Below, piece by piece: positions 30,899 through 43,119 of a stretch of DNA of 64,000 nucleotides. Location: assembly GCF_963583255.1 (NCBI RefSeq), contig NC_084806.1, positions 14,422,317 to 14,486,316 on the forward strand, written 5' to 3'. A model generated the notes under the pieces. That model did not search any database. It saw only the letters and a program-made list of their open reading frames with translations, and was not told where the DNA came from. Every line of letters begins with the position of its first letter. Positions within the stretch are counted from its first letter, which is position 1. Both the position numbers and the translations under genes were made by a program. The stretch is from Pyrus communis (taxonomy: Eukaryota > Streptophyta > Magnoliopsida > Rosales > Rosaceae).

Positions 30899-32835
30899 AT
30901 GGTAGCTACCAACACAAATTACGACCGGAAAAGTGAAGTAAAAGCTTTTGATGAGACCAAAGAAGGAGTTAAAGGCCTCGTTGATGCGGGCATAACTGAG
31001 GTTCCTAGAATTTTTCATCGACCACCGGAGTCGGATGATCACTACCACATCAACAATCCCAGCTCTGATTCAGAAGCCACCCAGTTTAGCATCCCAGTCA
31101 TAGACCTTCAAGGCCTAGATCGACTTGATAGTCCAACTAAACGCAAGGAGATTGTTGCGAAAGTCAGAGAGGCGTCAGAGACTTGGGGCTTTTTTCAAAT
31201 TATCAACCATGGAATACCTGTTGGTGTTCTGGAGGAGATAAAGGATGGGGTACGAGGGTTTTTCGAGCTAGACACTCAAGTGAAGAAGGAGCTTTATACT
31301 CGTGATCCCTTTAAACCTCTGATCTACAATAGCAACTTTGATCTTTACAGTGCACCGGTGACTAATTGGAGAGATACTTTTATGTGTTATGTGGCTCCTA
31401 ATCCTACTAAGCCAGAAGACTTGCCACAAGTATGCAGGTATGTGACAAGATAGTTCATAATTCTCTGCAATCAGTGGTAAACTTTTAAATTATATCTTGG
31501 TCATGATTAATTGATTTGATGACTTGATCATGTATTTACTTTGGTGCTCATGGAGTTGCATACTTTTACCAGTATAACATAGGCATGTGGTCCAATCTTT
31601 CGGCCAACACTTGAAATCCATTTTCAAAGGCAAAGGCCTAAATTTATTGGACATAAAGCAGGGTTGGAATTGGTCTTATTGAATACAACAAAATTTAGAA
31701 TCTGAAAAGTATAAAGGTACATATATAAGCCGGTTAACTCACCATATTGGTTAAATTTCTATATTAATTTCAACTTGCAGAGACATACTGGTTGAATATT
31801 CGATGCAAGTGATGAATTTGGGGAGGTTATTGTTCGAGTTGTTATCGGAGGCTCTTGGCCTTAAGCCAAGTCACATGAATGACATAGATTGCAGTGAGGG
31901 GCTTGTGATTCTAGGCCATTACTATCCTCCTTGTCCACAGCCAGAGTTGACTATGGGCACAAGCAGTCATGCTGACAATGACTTCCTCACAATCCTTCTG
32001 CAAGATCATATTGGAGGTCTTCAAGTTCTTCATCAGAGCAAGTGGGTTGATGTTCCCCTTGTGCCTGGTGCGCTTGTGGTTAACATTGGAGATCTTCTAC
32101 AGGCAAGTACAAAATAATCATATATATATATATATATATTGTTATTGGATAAACGAGTCATCGTTGTATACATGTTGTAATTGAAGATGTTTATTTTCTA
32201 CTCACCAATTAATAGAAGGTGCATAATATGAAAATCTTAATTGTTATCAAAACCTTTGACTTGTTCACTTCGTACATAATTTACTAAATGATCTACAAAA
32301 TAACCGGCACTATCACTATTATCTGGTGATATTTTTTTTATATTTGTAAGTAAATGTCAAGTTTGATTCATTGTGTGGTTTAGCCCATATACGTACCCCG
32401 ATCTCTAGAGTTGAGTAATAATAACACCATAACATTTCTTTTTCTTCTATCATGTACGATATACTATCGTGTCTTATTTGTTTATATTTATGCCGTCTCT
32501 AAATTTGGTAATCTTTCTTGTGTCAAATTGTTCGAATTAGATTCCAATTGGGTTTTAAAATTGATTTTTTTGGGGGGTTTCAGCTCATAACAAACGATAG
32601 ATTCAAGAGCATACAACACAGGGTACTGGCAAACCGTGTAGGACCAAGGATATCTGTTGCGAGCTTCTTCTGCACAGGGATGTTGCCGTTGACAAAACTC
32701 TATGGACCAATTAAGGAGTTATTATCAGAAGACAATCCTCCAAAATACAAGGAGACAACTGTGAGGGACTATGTTGCTTACTTCAACAACAAAGGCCTTG
32801 ATGGCACCTCTGCCTTGTCGAATTTCAAGCTTTGA
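30899..32835 (+). CDS. 2-oxoglutarate/Fe(II) dioxygenase (ACC oxidase homolog family), intact
   Basis: Three exons: 30899-31437, 31781-32102 and 32584-32835, giving 370 residues, the usual length for this family. Exon 1 encodes the N-terminal non-haem dioxygenase domain (about 62-165: [26 protein letters not shown]) and ends in PQVCR. Exon 2 carries [21 protein letters not shown] with iron ligands His243 and Asp245. Exon 3 carries the third ligand His299 (SIQHR) and the 2OG-binding Arg309-x-Ser311 (RISV). Intron 1 is GT-AG; intron 2 starts with GC (CTACAG/GCAAGT) and ends TTTCAG. The family includes tomato E8, GAME31-type and Arabidopsis GSL-OH enzymes, cytosolic hydroxylases or desaturases of specialised metabolites. 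The substrate here is unknown. It is not a true ACC oxidase, which is about 315 aa and lacks this N-terminal extension. Confidence 0.93.
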
Positions 32836-34136
32836 AGTTGGGGATGTCATATTGATTAAAATCCTCTGTTTATGTTACATATGTCCAGGGAAGTTATTAT
32901 CTGAGTCAATTCCTGGAGGTGGATAAATATAAGATTACTCTACAATTTGATCAGTTAACGAAAACTGTACAATGAAATACTACTTACAAAAATGGCCAGT
33001 AGTTTCTATTCTACAGTTTGGCAATGGATTTTAGTGGATTTAGTTTGTCAATGGATTTGTAGGCAATTACGTGTAGTGTGTAATACGACTGGCTTGATAA
33101 ATTATGAACGATGTTAATATTGTCTACTAACTGAAAGGATTTCATTGTCTAAATTTTTTTGAAATCTTTTACCCTTTTAAATTTCGTTTATCCCCTGACA
33201 ATTTCTGGCTTTGCCACTATTTGAAATGGTTTAGATATTTATAAAGTTGAAGAAACTGAGGTGGAAATAAGTAGTGAATTCTAGTAACTACGATTTCTCT
33301 CAATTTAGAGCTCTATTAATTACATGGTTGGGAAAATTTAAGGGTTTAAAATTTTCAAAACACTTGTTTTGGGTTAACAGGTGAAGCAGAATGAAAATAT
33401 GAAATAAGATTATGGAAATGAGAGAGTTCGAAATTATTACTATAATTTAAGGAATGAGTAGTTTCAAATTCGTGATGTATGAGTGAAAATTCAATAAGAT
33501 ATTGCTAGGGAGAGTAAATGTATTTCTATTGGTGATACATTATTTAGTTTGTAAGTTTTACTTACAAATTTAATTTTTTTAGCTTTATCCATTCCAATAT
33601 TGTATTCCCTAGCTAGGATATCAGGCCGCATGGTAAAAATTATAATACTCAATCTGCCCTGTCCATATTAACGAAAGCAAAGGACATCAAATATCTAAAA
33701 AACACAAATCCTAAAAGATCCGAATGGTGCAGATGCAAAGGATGCACTCTATAGCTTTGACTCCATTAATTCTCAGATATTCTGATATCACTACAATCTC
33801 ATCAAAATTAATATTGCTTTCATCACTTTCACTTTTACATTTATGATTTATGTCCTGTATTCTCATCAGCTAGATATCACCTGCGTGCATGAAAGCCAAG
33901 TGTCACTTACTTTGAAAATTCAAGAAAGTCCGTTCATGCACACTGCCACCTCATGATCTACCATCCCTAAAGTCATTTTTTTACTTATATATTTCTAGTT
34001 CTAAGACCTCACGCACACATCTTAGGCAGTTTCTGCTCCCTCTTGGTAAGTGCATAGAGTCTCATCTTGTTTGATTTGTGCTTCCTATATGATTAGTGTA
34101 ATTAACTTGCTTACTTGTTTTTGCAAGACAACGAAA
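32836..34136. other. Intergenic region between the two dioxygenase genes
   Basis: 33502-33580 (TTGCTAGGGAGAGTAAATG, TACATTATTTAGTTTG) is a fragment of the 9-bp-duplication MITE family seen at 4108 and 26056. A TATA candidate TATATAT at 33986-33992 lies about 145 bases before the ATG of the next gene. I see nothing else. Confidence 0.5.
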
Positions 34137-35687
34137 ATGGCTGGAGTCAAGGCCAACAGTAATACGGATCGGATAAGTGAATTAAAAGCATTCGACGAAA
34201 CAAAAGGTGGTGTGAAGGGACTGCTTGATTCAGGCATTACAAAACTCCCATCTATTTTTCACTCCAAGCAACTGAGCGTCGATGACCGGAAGGTGGCAAG
34301 TGACGATGTCCAATTGAGTATTCCAATCATTAACCTAAAAAACATCCATAATGACTCAGTTTTGCGAGCTGAAGTAATTGAGAAAGTTCGATATGCAAGT
34401 GAGAAATGGGGTTTCTTTGCGGTGATCAATCATGGAATTTCTGATGATGTTTTGGATAGGATGATAGACGGAATGCGTAGGTTCCATGAGCAGGACACTG
34501 AGCTGAAGAAAAAGTTGTATTCCCGTGAGAGTGGGAAGAAGGTTCTTTATTCCTCCAATTATGATTTGTTCCATGCTCAAGAAGCTAATTGGAGGGATAC
34601 GTTTTCCTGTTATATGGCTCCTAATCCACCAACGCCAGAAGAGATGCCTTCAGTGTGCAGGTATGTATTCAAATGTAGGGTAATTAAATAATCAGTAATG
34701 CAATTTAGACGCATAACACTAACAGTAATCTAATAGAAGTCCGTTATGCAATGGTATGTGGTCAGCGTTGGGTGGTTAAATAAAATTACTCTTAATTGAT
34801 TCTCTAAGTTTGGGATTTACAAGGTACTGTAATTTTTGTTATAAATTTCTTATAAAATTAACATAAAATATTATTACAGAGAAATAGTGATAGAGTACTC
34901 GGAGAAAGTGACGAAATTGGCACATACTTTGTTTGAGTTGTTTTCTGAGGCTCTTGGGCTTAATCCAAACAAACTGAAAGACATGGGTTGCGCTGAGGGG
35001 CAACTTCTTCTTGGTCACTACTACCCAGCATGCCCTGAACCAAAATTAACTTTGGGCACTAGCAAGCACACTGATGGCACCTTCATCTCCGTACTTTTAC
35101 AAGACCAAATTGGTGGCCTCCAAGTTTTATATGATAATCAATGGGTTAATGTTCCTCCAAAGAAAGGAGCTCTAGTTATCAATATCAACATCGGAGACCT
35201 TCTGCAGGCAAGAATTCATTGATTAATTATCCCTACTTATCGTTGTATTATCTATCAAATTTAAAGTCCAAATGACAACCTTTATACTAAATTACTCGTA
35301 ATAAGTACACCTAGGCGTAGCCAAGTGGGCTAAAGGGAATCGGTGCTCTGCACCAAAGTTTGAATCTCCCTTCCCACAATTCAAATTAGATTTAATTAGA
35401 ATAGTAATAACTTTATGCTGTTTTTTGTGCAGCTCATCACGAATGGCAGATTCATTAGTGTCTATCACAGAGTTATAGCGCAGAAGGTGGGACCAAGAAT
35501 TTCAGTGTCAATCTTTTTCAGGCCATATGTTCAGGGAGGAAAATCATATGCTTATGGACCAATCAAGGAGTTGTTATCAGACGGAAATCCACAAATCTAC
35601 AAAGAAGTTGATTTCAAAGATTATCTGAATCACTACCTCACGAAAGGGATAGATTTTGTCTCCCCCTTAGTGAAATTCAAGCTGTGA
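34137..35687 (+). CDS. 2-oxoglutarate/Fe(II) dioxygenase (ACC oxidase homolog family), intact
   Basis: Three exons: 34137-34660, 34880-35207 and 35433-35687, giving 368 residues. I chose the ATG at 34137 ([20 protein letters not shown]) over an in-frame ATG at 34050 because it aligns with the start of the neighbouring paralogue. The upstream 29 codons look like leader sequence. The N-terminal domain includes [11 protein letters not shown] and [14 protein letters not shown]. The catalytic domain has [20 protein letters not shown] with iron ligands His238, Asp240 and His296 (VYHR), and 2OG-binding Arg306-x-Ser308. A 6-base duplication gives [11 protein letters not shown] where the paralogue has VVNIGDLLQ. 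Intron 2 again has a GC donor (CTGCAG/GCAAGA). It is clearly a diverged tandem duplicate, so substrate divergence is plausible. A poly(A) signal AATAAA is at 35792. Confidence 0.93.
35316..35400 (+). repeat. tRNA-like SINE fragment in intron 2
   Basis: GTAGCCAAGTGGGCTAAAGG resembles an internal RNA polymerase III A box. AGTTTGAATCTCC, about 40 bases further on, resembles a B box (GGTTCGANNCC) with substitutions. There is no cloverleaf acceptor stem, so it is not a functional tRNA. A tRNA-derived SINE or an old tRNA pseudogene fits best. Confidence 0.4.
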
Positions 35688-36057
35688 AGAAATTTATGCC
35701 CATTAAGTTCTCATATGTTAATGAATAAGCCTGTTAGTCATGCTAAACTTGAGTAGTCATAAGAATAGCTACTCAATCATCTGTATGCCGAAATAAAGCA
35801 GAGAACTCTGTTAATCTGTTATTTAAATTTGTGTTCAGCAAATATTCGGGCAATTGAATAATTAATCATGTGTTGTTCTGGTTTTGACAATGGGCTGCCC
35901 TATCAACCGAAATATATAGTGATTGTGAAATGTTGCTTATCTTTCATGTGAAAGAGCGTAGGGTTTTTTTTTTTTTTTTTTTTTTTTTCTTTTTTCTCTC
36001 ACTTTAATTCTTGAAAAAGATTGAAAATTAATAAAAATTCATTTTTAAATTATCCAT
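35688..36057. other. 3' flank of the second dioxygenase gene
   Basis: It contains the likely poly(A) signal AATAAA at 35792-35797, about 105 bases after the stop, and a T-run at 35965-35988. No gene was seen. Confidence 0.55.
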
Positions 36058-36217
36058 TGTTGTGGCCTGCAGCATAGAGAGAAAGAAAGTGGAGAATAGA
36101 TTTGAGGAATTCCAGTTTTTGTGCCTTTATTTATACTAATAAAGAGGAGAAAAACTTGCTCTCTAAGTAATACAAAGTCTATTAGGAAAAATCTTCTAGA
36201 TCCCAAAGGATTCCTAA

Positions 36218-37981
36218 TGATAAGCTCATATTTATATAAATTTTACATCAAATTCACTTGTCTTTTCTTAGTTAGTTCCTTATATTTTTGAGCTATTTAC
36301 TTTGTTTTTGCGTTTTGTAGGATTTTTCAACTAAAGAAAAGAAAAATAGCACAAGTGGAATTTTAAGTAACAAATTCGTCAAAACTGCCTGTGCAGGTTA
36401 GCTGACTTTGAAAGCAAGTTGCGGACAGCTCAGAATGAATTAGAGAATGAGCCTTATATGCTTGGAAAGCTACGGATGTCTATGTTCTGAAGCATTTCAC
36501 GGATTATTAATATCATTTTTCTAGAAGAAGTTATGGCCATTTTAACATTGAAAGGTTCCTAAGAGGCTGAGCAGTTTGTAACTGACAAGAAAACATTGAA
36601 AGCAATAAATCCAATAAAACTAACAGCCAAAACTAATGCAGCCAAAAACAAGCCAGCTAACACCTATTCAAATATCAGAGGAAATGGAAAATTAAGTGGG
36701 GGTAATGGGCATAAATGCTGCCCAAAGAGTTACAATTGTTTTAGCATTTCCTTTCACTTATTGTCATAACTAAATGGCTGTTAGTGGGGTGAGTTATGGA
36801 GAAAAAATTGTGGCAGCAGAAAAGAAGAAAAGGGCTAGAGGTTGCAGCAGCAAAGGGGGGAAAAAAGATGAAAAAAAAGATAGAAAAAAGGAAGAAAAGC
36901 AAGGAAAAAAGAAGGTTGCTGCGTTGGGGAAGGAAGGAAAGGAAGGAGGAAATCTTGGCATTCTCTTCTTTCAGTTTTATCTTCTCAAACTCATGTCTTT
37001 CTTTTGGTTTAATTTGAGAATTATATGTAACTAATTTTTAGTAGTTAGGGGCTGTTTTGAAGCCCCGAATATGATTGCAAGTTTCTTATGACATTTCCTT
37101 TGAATTACTTTTATGAATGGATGAAAATTGGTTCACTACTTATCTCATTGATGAATTCTTTATGTGTTTTCTACGGATGCATACTTAGTAAGCATATCTA
37201 GGATTCTAATGCTATGAATATGTGTGTGCCTGCCCTTATCAAATGAGGACCTACATATGTTCTAGAGTAGTACTTGTTAATTGCGATTAACATGTGAATC
37301 AATTTCTAGGATAAGTAAGACAACGCTAGTACTTACGATGCCTTGTGATGACTCAAACTCTTTTCATTCTTAATGATTTCTACTTGTTAAATCTATGAAC
37401 ACACCATTCTTGATTGCATGTTAGGGACTCAGTTAAGTTGAAAACGCCATTCTCTTAACATACTACATAAGAAAGAGTAATAGGTTGAGTTCTAACATTG
37501 AGCCAACTTGAGCATCTTTATCCGGAAATAAAAGGAATTTGAATGAAACATAACATGTTTGCATGATTATTTGGTGGTGGATAGCAATTCCCCTAACTCG
37601 TTTTTCTTAACTTGTGAACTACAATCTATTTTTATTATTTAAAATCTGTTTCTGTCTTGTTTTTGTTCTATTTAATTTAAATATCAAATCAACTCTAGAA
37701 ATCCTAAAATTTTTTGTGAGTGTAGCTCTGTGTGTCTAGTTTCTGCATATAAAATTTCATGGACTTTAGATAAGTGTAAGTCGGTCTAATAATTATATTT
37801 CGGTGGCTTGTCAATAGGGACAGCAGTCCAGTTTTTGTGACATTTTAAGTAGTTAGATAAAACAATCCGCTGCGGGAAAGACCCTTATTTTCATATGCTA
37901 TAATTGACAAATATTATTGTTAATAAGGAAAATTAATAGGACATTTGTGTGCTACTTTGTGGTGTGCTTTTAATCCTATCA
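36218..37981. mobile_element. Solo LTR, 1,764 bp, inside the C2 3' LTR
   Basis: The ends are TGATAAGCTCAT and AATCCTATCA (TGATA...TATCA), and the flanks are identical CCTAA (36213-36217 and 37982-37986). The interrupted copia LTR resumes exactly after it. There is no primer site or coding region; a Lys-rich frame at about 36774-37034 has no domain and is not supported. Size and content suggest a Tat/Athila-type gypsy LTR. Confidence 0.88.
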
Positions 37982-38459
37982 CCTAATCTATCTTTACTTA
38001 GGAATTACACAATCACAATATGTATTAGAACATATGTCACAATACTCCTCCTTGAGTGTGCAAATACTCAAGTAGATGGCGCATCAAATCTTCAGGCAAA
38101 TGTAGAAGCAATTGATGAAGTCATCTTGTCTAGTCGGCAGAAGCAGCGAATGCTAGTCTCAAAATAAACGGAAGAATGCATGGGTAGTAAAACTTACAAA
38201 ACCTCCCTATGGCAAAACCCAAGGTGGGACAAAAGCCCATAGCTAAAGGAGAAAAGTGAGAAGTTGCATTAAGTCAAAACTATACATCTTCAGGACGCAA
38301 GTAGGATGTACACAAAGGTATGACCAACCAAGATGGTGCCTCGTCAAAACCTAGTTATGTAGCAAAAACCCAACGAGAAAAAAGCTCCTAAGCATAGGGA
38401 AAAAGAGTACATTAAGGTAAAATGAGTATACTTCTGGATACTCCCCCTGAGTTTGACAG

Positions 38460-39700
38460 AACTTCAAAATAAAACTATAAGCATCGCAAATGAGAAAGTT
38501 ACGCATACCAATTCCTCAAACAAGCTTTTGGAAGGTAGACTTTGGCAGTGACGTCATGTAAAGGTTGGCAAGGTTGTCTAGGGTTAGACTGCTTGACTTT
38601 AATCTTCTGATGCTCATGCTGATGTAGACACAATATGCTTGGCGTTGACTTGTTGGATTTTTCATGATCTGGTTAATATATATGACATTGTCTTCATGGA
38701 TCGTTGTTAGGTTTCAACAATGGATGAAAATCACAAGGAGTTTGATTATGCTTAACAAGAGTTCTCAACCATATCTCTCACGTGATGAGATACAGTGAGT
38801 CTTGGAACAATTCAAAGGTTTCACAACTAAAGGTCAATATCACGGACCTCCAAGATATTGTGGTGTTCCTTAATGGTAAAAACATAACCATTCGGGAACG
38901 TACCTTGTGCGGTGAGATAGATAGTTTGATTCAGTGAATCCCACAAGGTAAACATCATTTTGAAGATCAAGGGGGTGTGATATATTCTGAGATGCATAGG
39001 GATAGATAAGCCCAAATCCGTAGTAACGGAAAAACATCTTTAGCACCAAATTTGGTGGTGGCGTGTAGGCGCAGTGCTGCTTTATGCCAAAAGATTATCA
39101 ACACATAAGATGTCTGATTCTAATGCATTGAGTTAAGTACAACAAACGCCAATTGTACTTAGATATGGTTGCCTTACATTCCAATATGGAACCTTATGTT
39201 CCATATCCTCTGTAAAGGTCTCATTTGCATTTAGCATACAAACGATCAAGGTATACTCAGACATAACACCTTCTGGGTCTAGTTTGAATGGTGCACAGAA
39301 TACCATCAGAACTAGCTCGAAACTTCAGGTTGAGATAATGTCAAGTTTTTCCGAGATCATACATCTTAAAGTTCAACTTTAGGAGCGAGTCAATTTTCTC
39401 AACTTGAGCAATTTCGAATTTTGTACATGTAAGGGCATATATCCCTAACTTATCAAATATTCACTTAGAAGAGTATACCATATATGCTCGGATGGTTTTG
39501 CATCCGCAAAATAAAGGCTTCATCAGAACAGAAAGGGTGTTCTTGTGGTATATAACTATTTGAATCAGTACATGTAAGTCTTTTGGAAACTCCATGTAGG
39601 TTTCGTATCAGAATTCTAGATATACTACAACTACATTTGTAATGCTCCATTAATCACAAGGCGTATGAGAGAAGCCTTGCGCCATAAGGATTGAGACTGC
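38460..39700 (-). pseudogene. C2 reverse transcriptase and RNase H remnants
   Basis: The minus strand near 38600-38520 gives NNLANLYMTSLPKSTFQKLV, the C-terminal phrase that ends copia polyproteins after RNase H. Near 39610-39470, EFPKDLHV and then RAYMVYSSK correspond to the RT region preceding the conserved SGRMWY-type motif. Frames are broken throughout. Confidence 0.55.
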
Positions 39701-41400
39701 GATTGAGCGATAGATTTATTCGTGCCATGTTCCTTCAAATTTGGGTAAGTGAATCCTCGAATTGAGTGATCTGCCACGCTTCTGGTGCAGAATAGATTAA
39801 TTGGCTAACCTGCCATAGTAATGGCGTTCTTGCTTTTAAGGACAAAGGTACGTCGTACATTTGGGACATTCATCTTTACAGGCACATTTGCAGCTGGTAT
39901 ATGTGATTTCATCAGTTTTACTAGATCATAAGAAGTGTCTAGTTATACTCTGACGATCTAGATTGGGATCGAAACAAGACATAGTAGGGACGTCCACGGT
40001 AATTTGTGTCATTCTTTAAGAATGTTAACTTTTTTATCTCCCCCAAACGGCATCTCATAAAAGTGACAATCCGCAAAACAAGTGGTATAATGATCGCTTG
40101 TCAAAGGTTATAAGTAAAGAATATTAGAAGGAGAATCATAATTGACATAGATTTCCATCCTTCCTTGAGGACCTTTTTTTTTTTTTTTTCTTTTGTACAT
40201 TAGGACGGTGCAAATGGCATATAGACCACACAACCAAAGAGTGCATATGCGATATGTCGGGTTCGTATCTGGTAACCAACTAATATGTGCTTTATAAGGT
40301 TAGGTCGTGACGGGGCTCAGGTGGACAATATGGTTGCTTGCAACATTGCATGGCCCCAAATAGAGATCAAGAACTTGGTACGTATAACCAATGATCACGC
40401 AATCATTTGAAGGCATTTAATGAATGCTTCTCCTAGGCCATTTTGGGTATGAACATGAGGTACTGGATGTTCACCTTAAAAACCCAACCGACATGCAATA
40501 TCCATCGAAATTTTTCAATGTAAATTCTCCAACTTATCCAATCAAATAATCAAGGTATGGAGCTCTGAGCTAGTTAATCTGAGCCATCAATGTAGAGAAG
40601 GCAACTTGTACACAATAGCCACACATGTGACCAACGTGTAGAACATCAACCAATACCGTGAGGTATCTAAATGGTCTGCAGGGTGGTTAAATCAGTCCAC
40701 AAATGTCCCCTTGAATCCTTTGTAGAAAAGATGAAAGGTGATAAGGAATGATATGTTTCCAGGTATGATGTCTTCACTTTTGGTAAAAGGATGCCCAACA
40801 CGGCGTATCATGGATCATCTTAGATGTCCCAAATGTACATCCACAGCAAAAATTCTTTGGAATCGCGGGCTTCTAGCTGGCCACATAGTGGCCTGAATAG
40901 GTGTAATTCACTCGTTAGGCGTTCCATCTTATCTAGAATACGCTTCTGGCTATATTCGTAGAAAGTGTAAAGGAATTTTACTCCATTTTCTACATTGGTT
41001 TCAATATGGTAATAATCCTCTCGAATATCCTTAAAGCTCGAAAAGGCGTTCTTCCGAAATGAAGTCAGTATAATACTTCCTTTCATGGTGAAATTAGTAC
41101 CATTGGACAATATAAGGCAGTGCCATGGAAGGGTTGTTAGGGGATGATTAGGTATGAAATTAACATAGAACCAGACAGCTAACTTCCCCACAAAACATAC
41201 CTAAGCATGAGTTAATTGTATTAACCACATGTGGTGATTTTTGTTAATTAACTCTTATTTGAGAATAATAGTGACATCCAAACACCAATCTTAAATCCGA
41301 GAACAAAAGAAATCGTCCACAAAGTAAACCAAAAGGTACTAGGATTGTCAGCCAATATAGCCTTCCATGTCAAATTTTTCTTGCCAAATGTATTAGGTGG
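39701..41400 (-). pseudogene. C2 integrase region remnants
   Basis: RHIAYALFGCVVYMPFAPS (about 40260-40200) is the integrase C-terminal phrase also seen in element C3 (VFCCVIHVPVVLPQRTK). The rest (40820-41191 and others) is too decayed to assign residue by residue. Confidence 0.5.
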
Positions 41401-42149
41401 AGCAAAATTAGTCTCACATATTGACTACGGGAAATGGTACTCCTCAACAACATTGGTAGAGGCACAGACAGGTGCAAAACCAATGATCTATTTCAGCAAA
41501 ATAGAATTAGATGTTGCAGGGTTGAGGTCTGGGAGTACTATCCTTTATTCTTAAAGTTTTTTAGGTCTTAGGTGCCAAGAATCATGCTTTGGGCATGATA
41601 CTACCTCTTGGTAGGCCCGAATTCTACCATATGTTGTAAAACAAACTCGAAATTAGATTATGAGAGAGAAACAGACCCAGACTTGGGTTCAGTAAGCTCC
41701 AGCCAAAGCTGGAGAGGTTTGTTCAGTAGGCCTCTGACGAAATAGAGCAATATAGTTCGGTGCATCTCTGTCGAAGAAAGCATATTGGTCGGTGTACCTC
41801 TGCCAAAGTAGAGCATGCATGTCGGTGCATCCTTGCTGAAGCAGGGCACCACCATTCGGTAGACTTCATCCGAAACTGGGTCTATATCGGTCAATACCTC
41901 ATAGCTGAATTATTGGGGTACCTTTCTCTCACAAGTGTGGTAGTAATCAGATTCAAGAATTTGTTAAACTTCCGCTCTCTACACTACTACTTCAGGAGCA
42001 ATTTAAATATATAAGGACGATAAAGATTTTCTTCTAGTCAAAATTCAATAGGATATAAACTTTAGAACTATACCTATTCATGGACGTAAAAGTTTCAATC
42101 ATGTTTTGCTTCGGACAAGAATTCATCTTTGTATGATTTAGAACTATCT

Positions 42150-42480
42150 ATAGCGAGTCAAAGAGCCATGGAGTCCTCAGTAGTGAGGTACTTCCATTTG
42201 ATATGCCTCAAGCAGAAGTCTTCGAATGAAGACCATGGTGAAAGCTTATTCAGCTCTTCCACACCATAACTGGCTACAATGATTTTGCAACTAGTCATAG
42301 TCAAGTGAGGTGTCACGTCTTGTATCCACATAAAGTAGTTTCTTGTTCGAAACTTCCAAATCAATGAAATCAAACTTGTTACGGTTCGACAATACGTGGA
42401 ATTGCGGAAACAAGATTGTGATTGATGCTTTAGGAAATAAAATTTCCATAAACATCAAAGTGAGAACATTCAAGTTCTAG
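42150..42480 (-). pseudogene. C2 copia gag remnant
   Basis: FDFIDLEVSNKKLLYVDTRR followed, in another frame, by HIKWKYLTTEDSMALW resembles the gag opening of copia elements (the LxGxNYLSW and LKxEYLTxxDPxxLW blocks). Confidence 0.5.
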
Positions 42481-42787
42481 GACATGGATTGGTTTAAACA
42501 GATTTAAGCATGGAGAACTTCGGGTCTCAACATGAGTGTTGCATGTTAAGAAACTTCAGGTTTCTATGGCACTTGTCCGAAACTTTGGGTTCGGAAGTAT
42601 GAACTTCAGGTTCATAATACCTGCAAACAAACACAATATATACAAGACAAAAAAAAGCAACAGATACAGCCGTCAGGCCTTATGATAGTGATTTAATTAA
42701 TTATTGGTCTTCATGCCAATGGGGAGAATTGAGAGAAAAATATAAACCAAGTAGTGCCAAAAGAAAATTTAGGCGATTAAAATTGGT

Positions 42788-43097
42788 GGCCCAAAATGGA
42801 CCAAAGACCAAAGGTGGCTAAAATTGTAAAATAAAAAAAAGAATATCCAAGCCCAAAATTGGGCTGGAAAAGCCAAGCCCGTGTACACAAATGAGGGCTG
42901 TAGAAGCAAGCCCAGATGGCAGAGGCCCAAAAAGGGTGCCAATCTTGTGGCCCAAAATCGACTAAAGCCCAAAGGTGGCTAAAATTGTAAAAAAAAAAAA
43001 AAAAAAAAAAAAAGATCCAAGCCCGTGTACACAGATAAGGGTTGCAGAAGCAAGCCCAGATGGCAGAGGCCCAAAAAGGATGCCAATCTTGTGCATC
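42788..43097. repeat. Tandem duplication, 161-bp period
   Basis: GGCCCAAAATGGACCAAAG at 42788 recurs as GGCCCAAAATCGACTAAAG at 42949. Both copies run to CAAAAAGG(G/A)TGCCAATCTTGTG. The second copy lacks a short segment (AAAATTGGGCTGGAAAAGCC) and has a longer A-run. It lies in the leader of copia element C2. Confidence 0.85.
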
Positions 43098-43119
43098 ACA
43101 TCCGTGCACAGAGGCTAAG

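Noticed and set aside
34050..34136. Upstream ATG extending the second dioxygenase by 29 residues
   Set aside because: The paralogue starts at the position equivalent to 34137, and the extra residues (MHRVSSCLICASYM...) have no counterpart in the family; treated as 5' leader.
35316..35400. A functional tRNA gene
   Set aside because: No acceptor stem pairing, and the B box carries substitutions; kept only as a SINE candidate.
30899..35687. Calling the two genes true ACC oxidases (ethylene-forming)
   Set aside because: Both are about 370 residues with an N-terminal extension and E8/GSL-OH-like motifs. Genuine ACC oxidases are about 315 residues and do not use 2-oxoglutarate.
36774..37034. Lys-rich 86-residue frame
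   Set aside because: It lies wholly inside a solo LTR and reflects a purine-rich tract.
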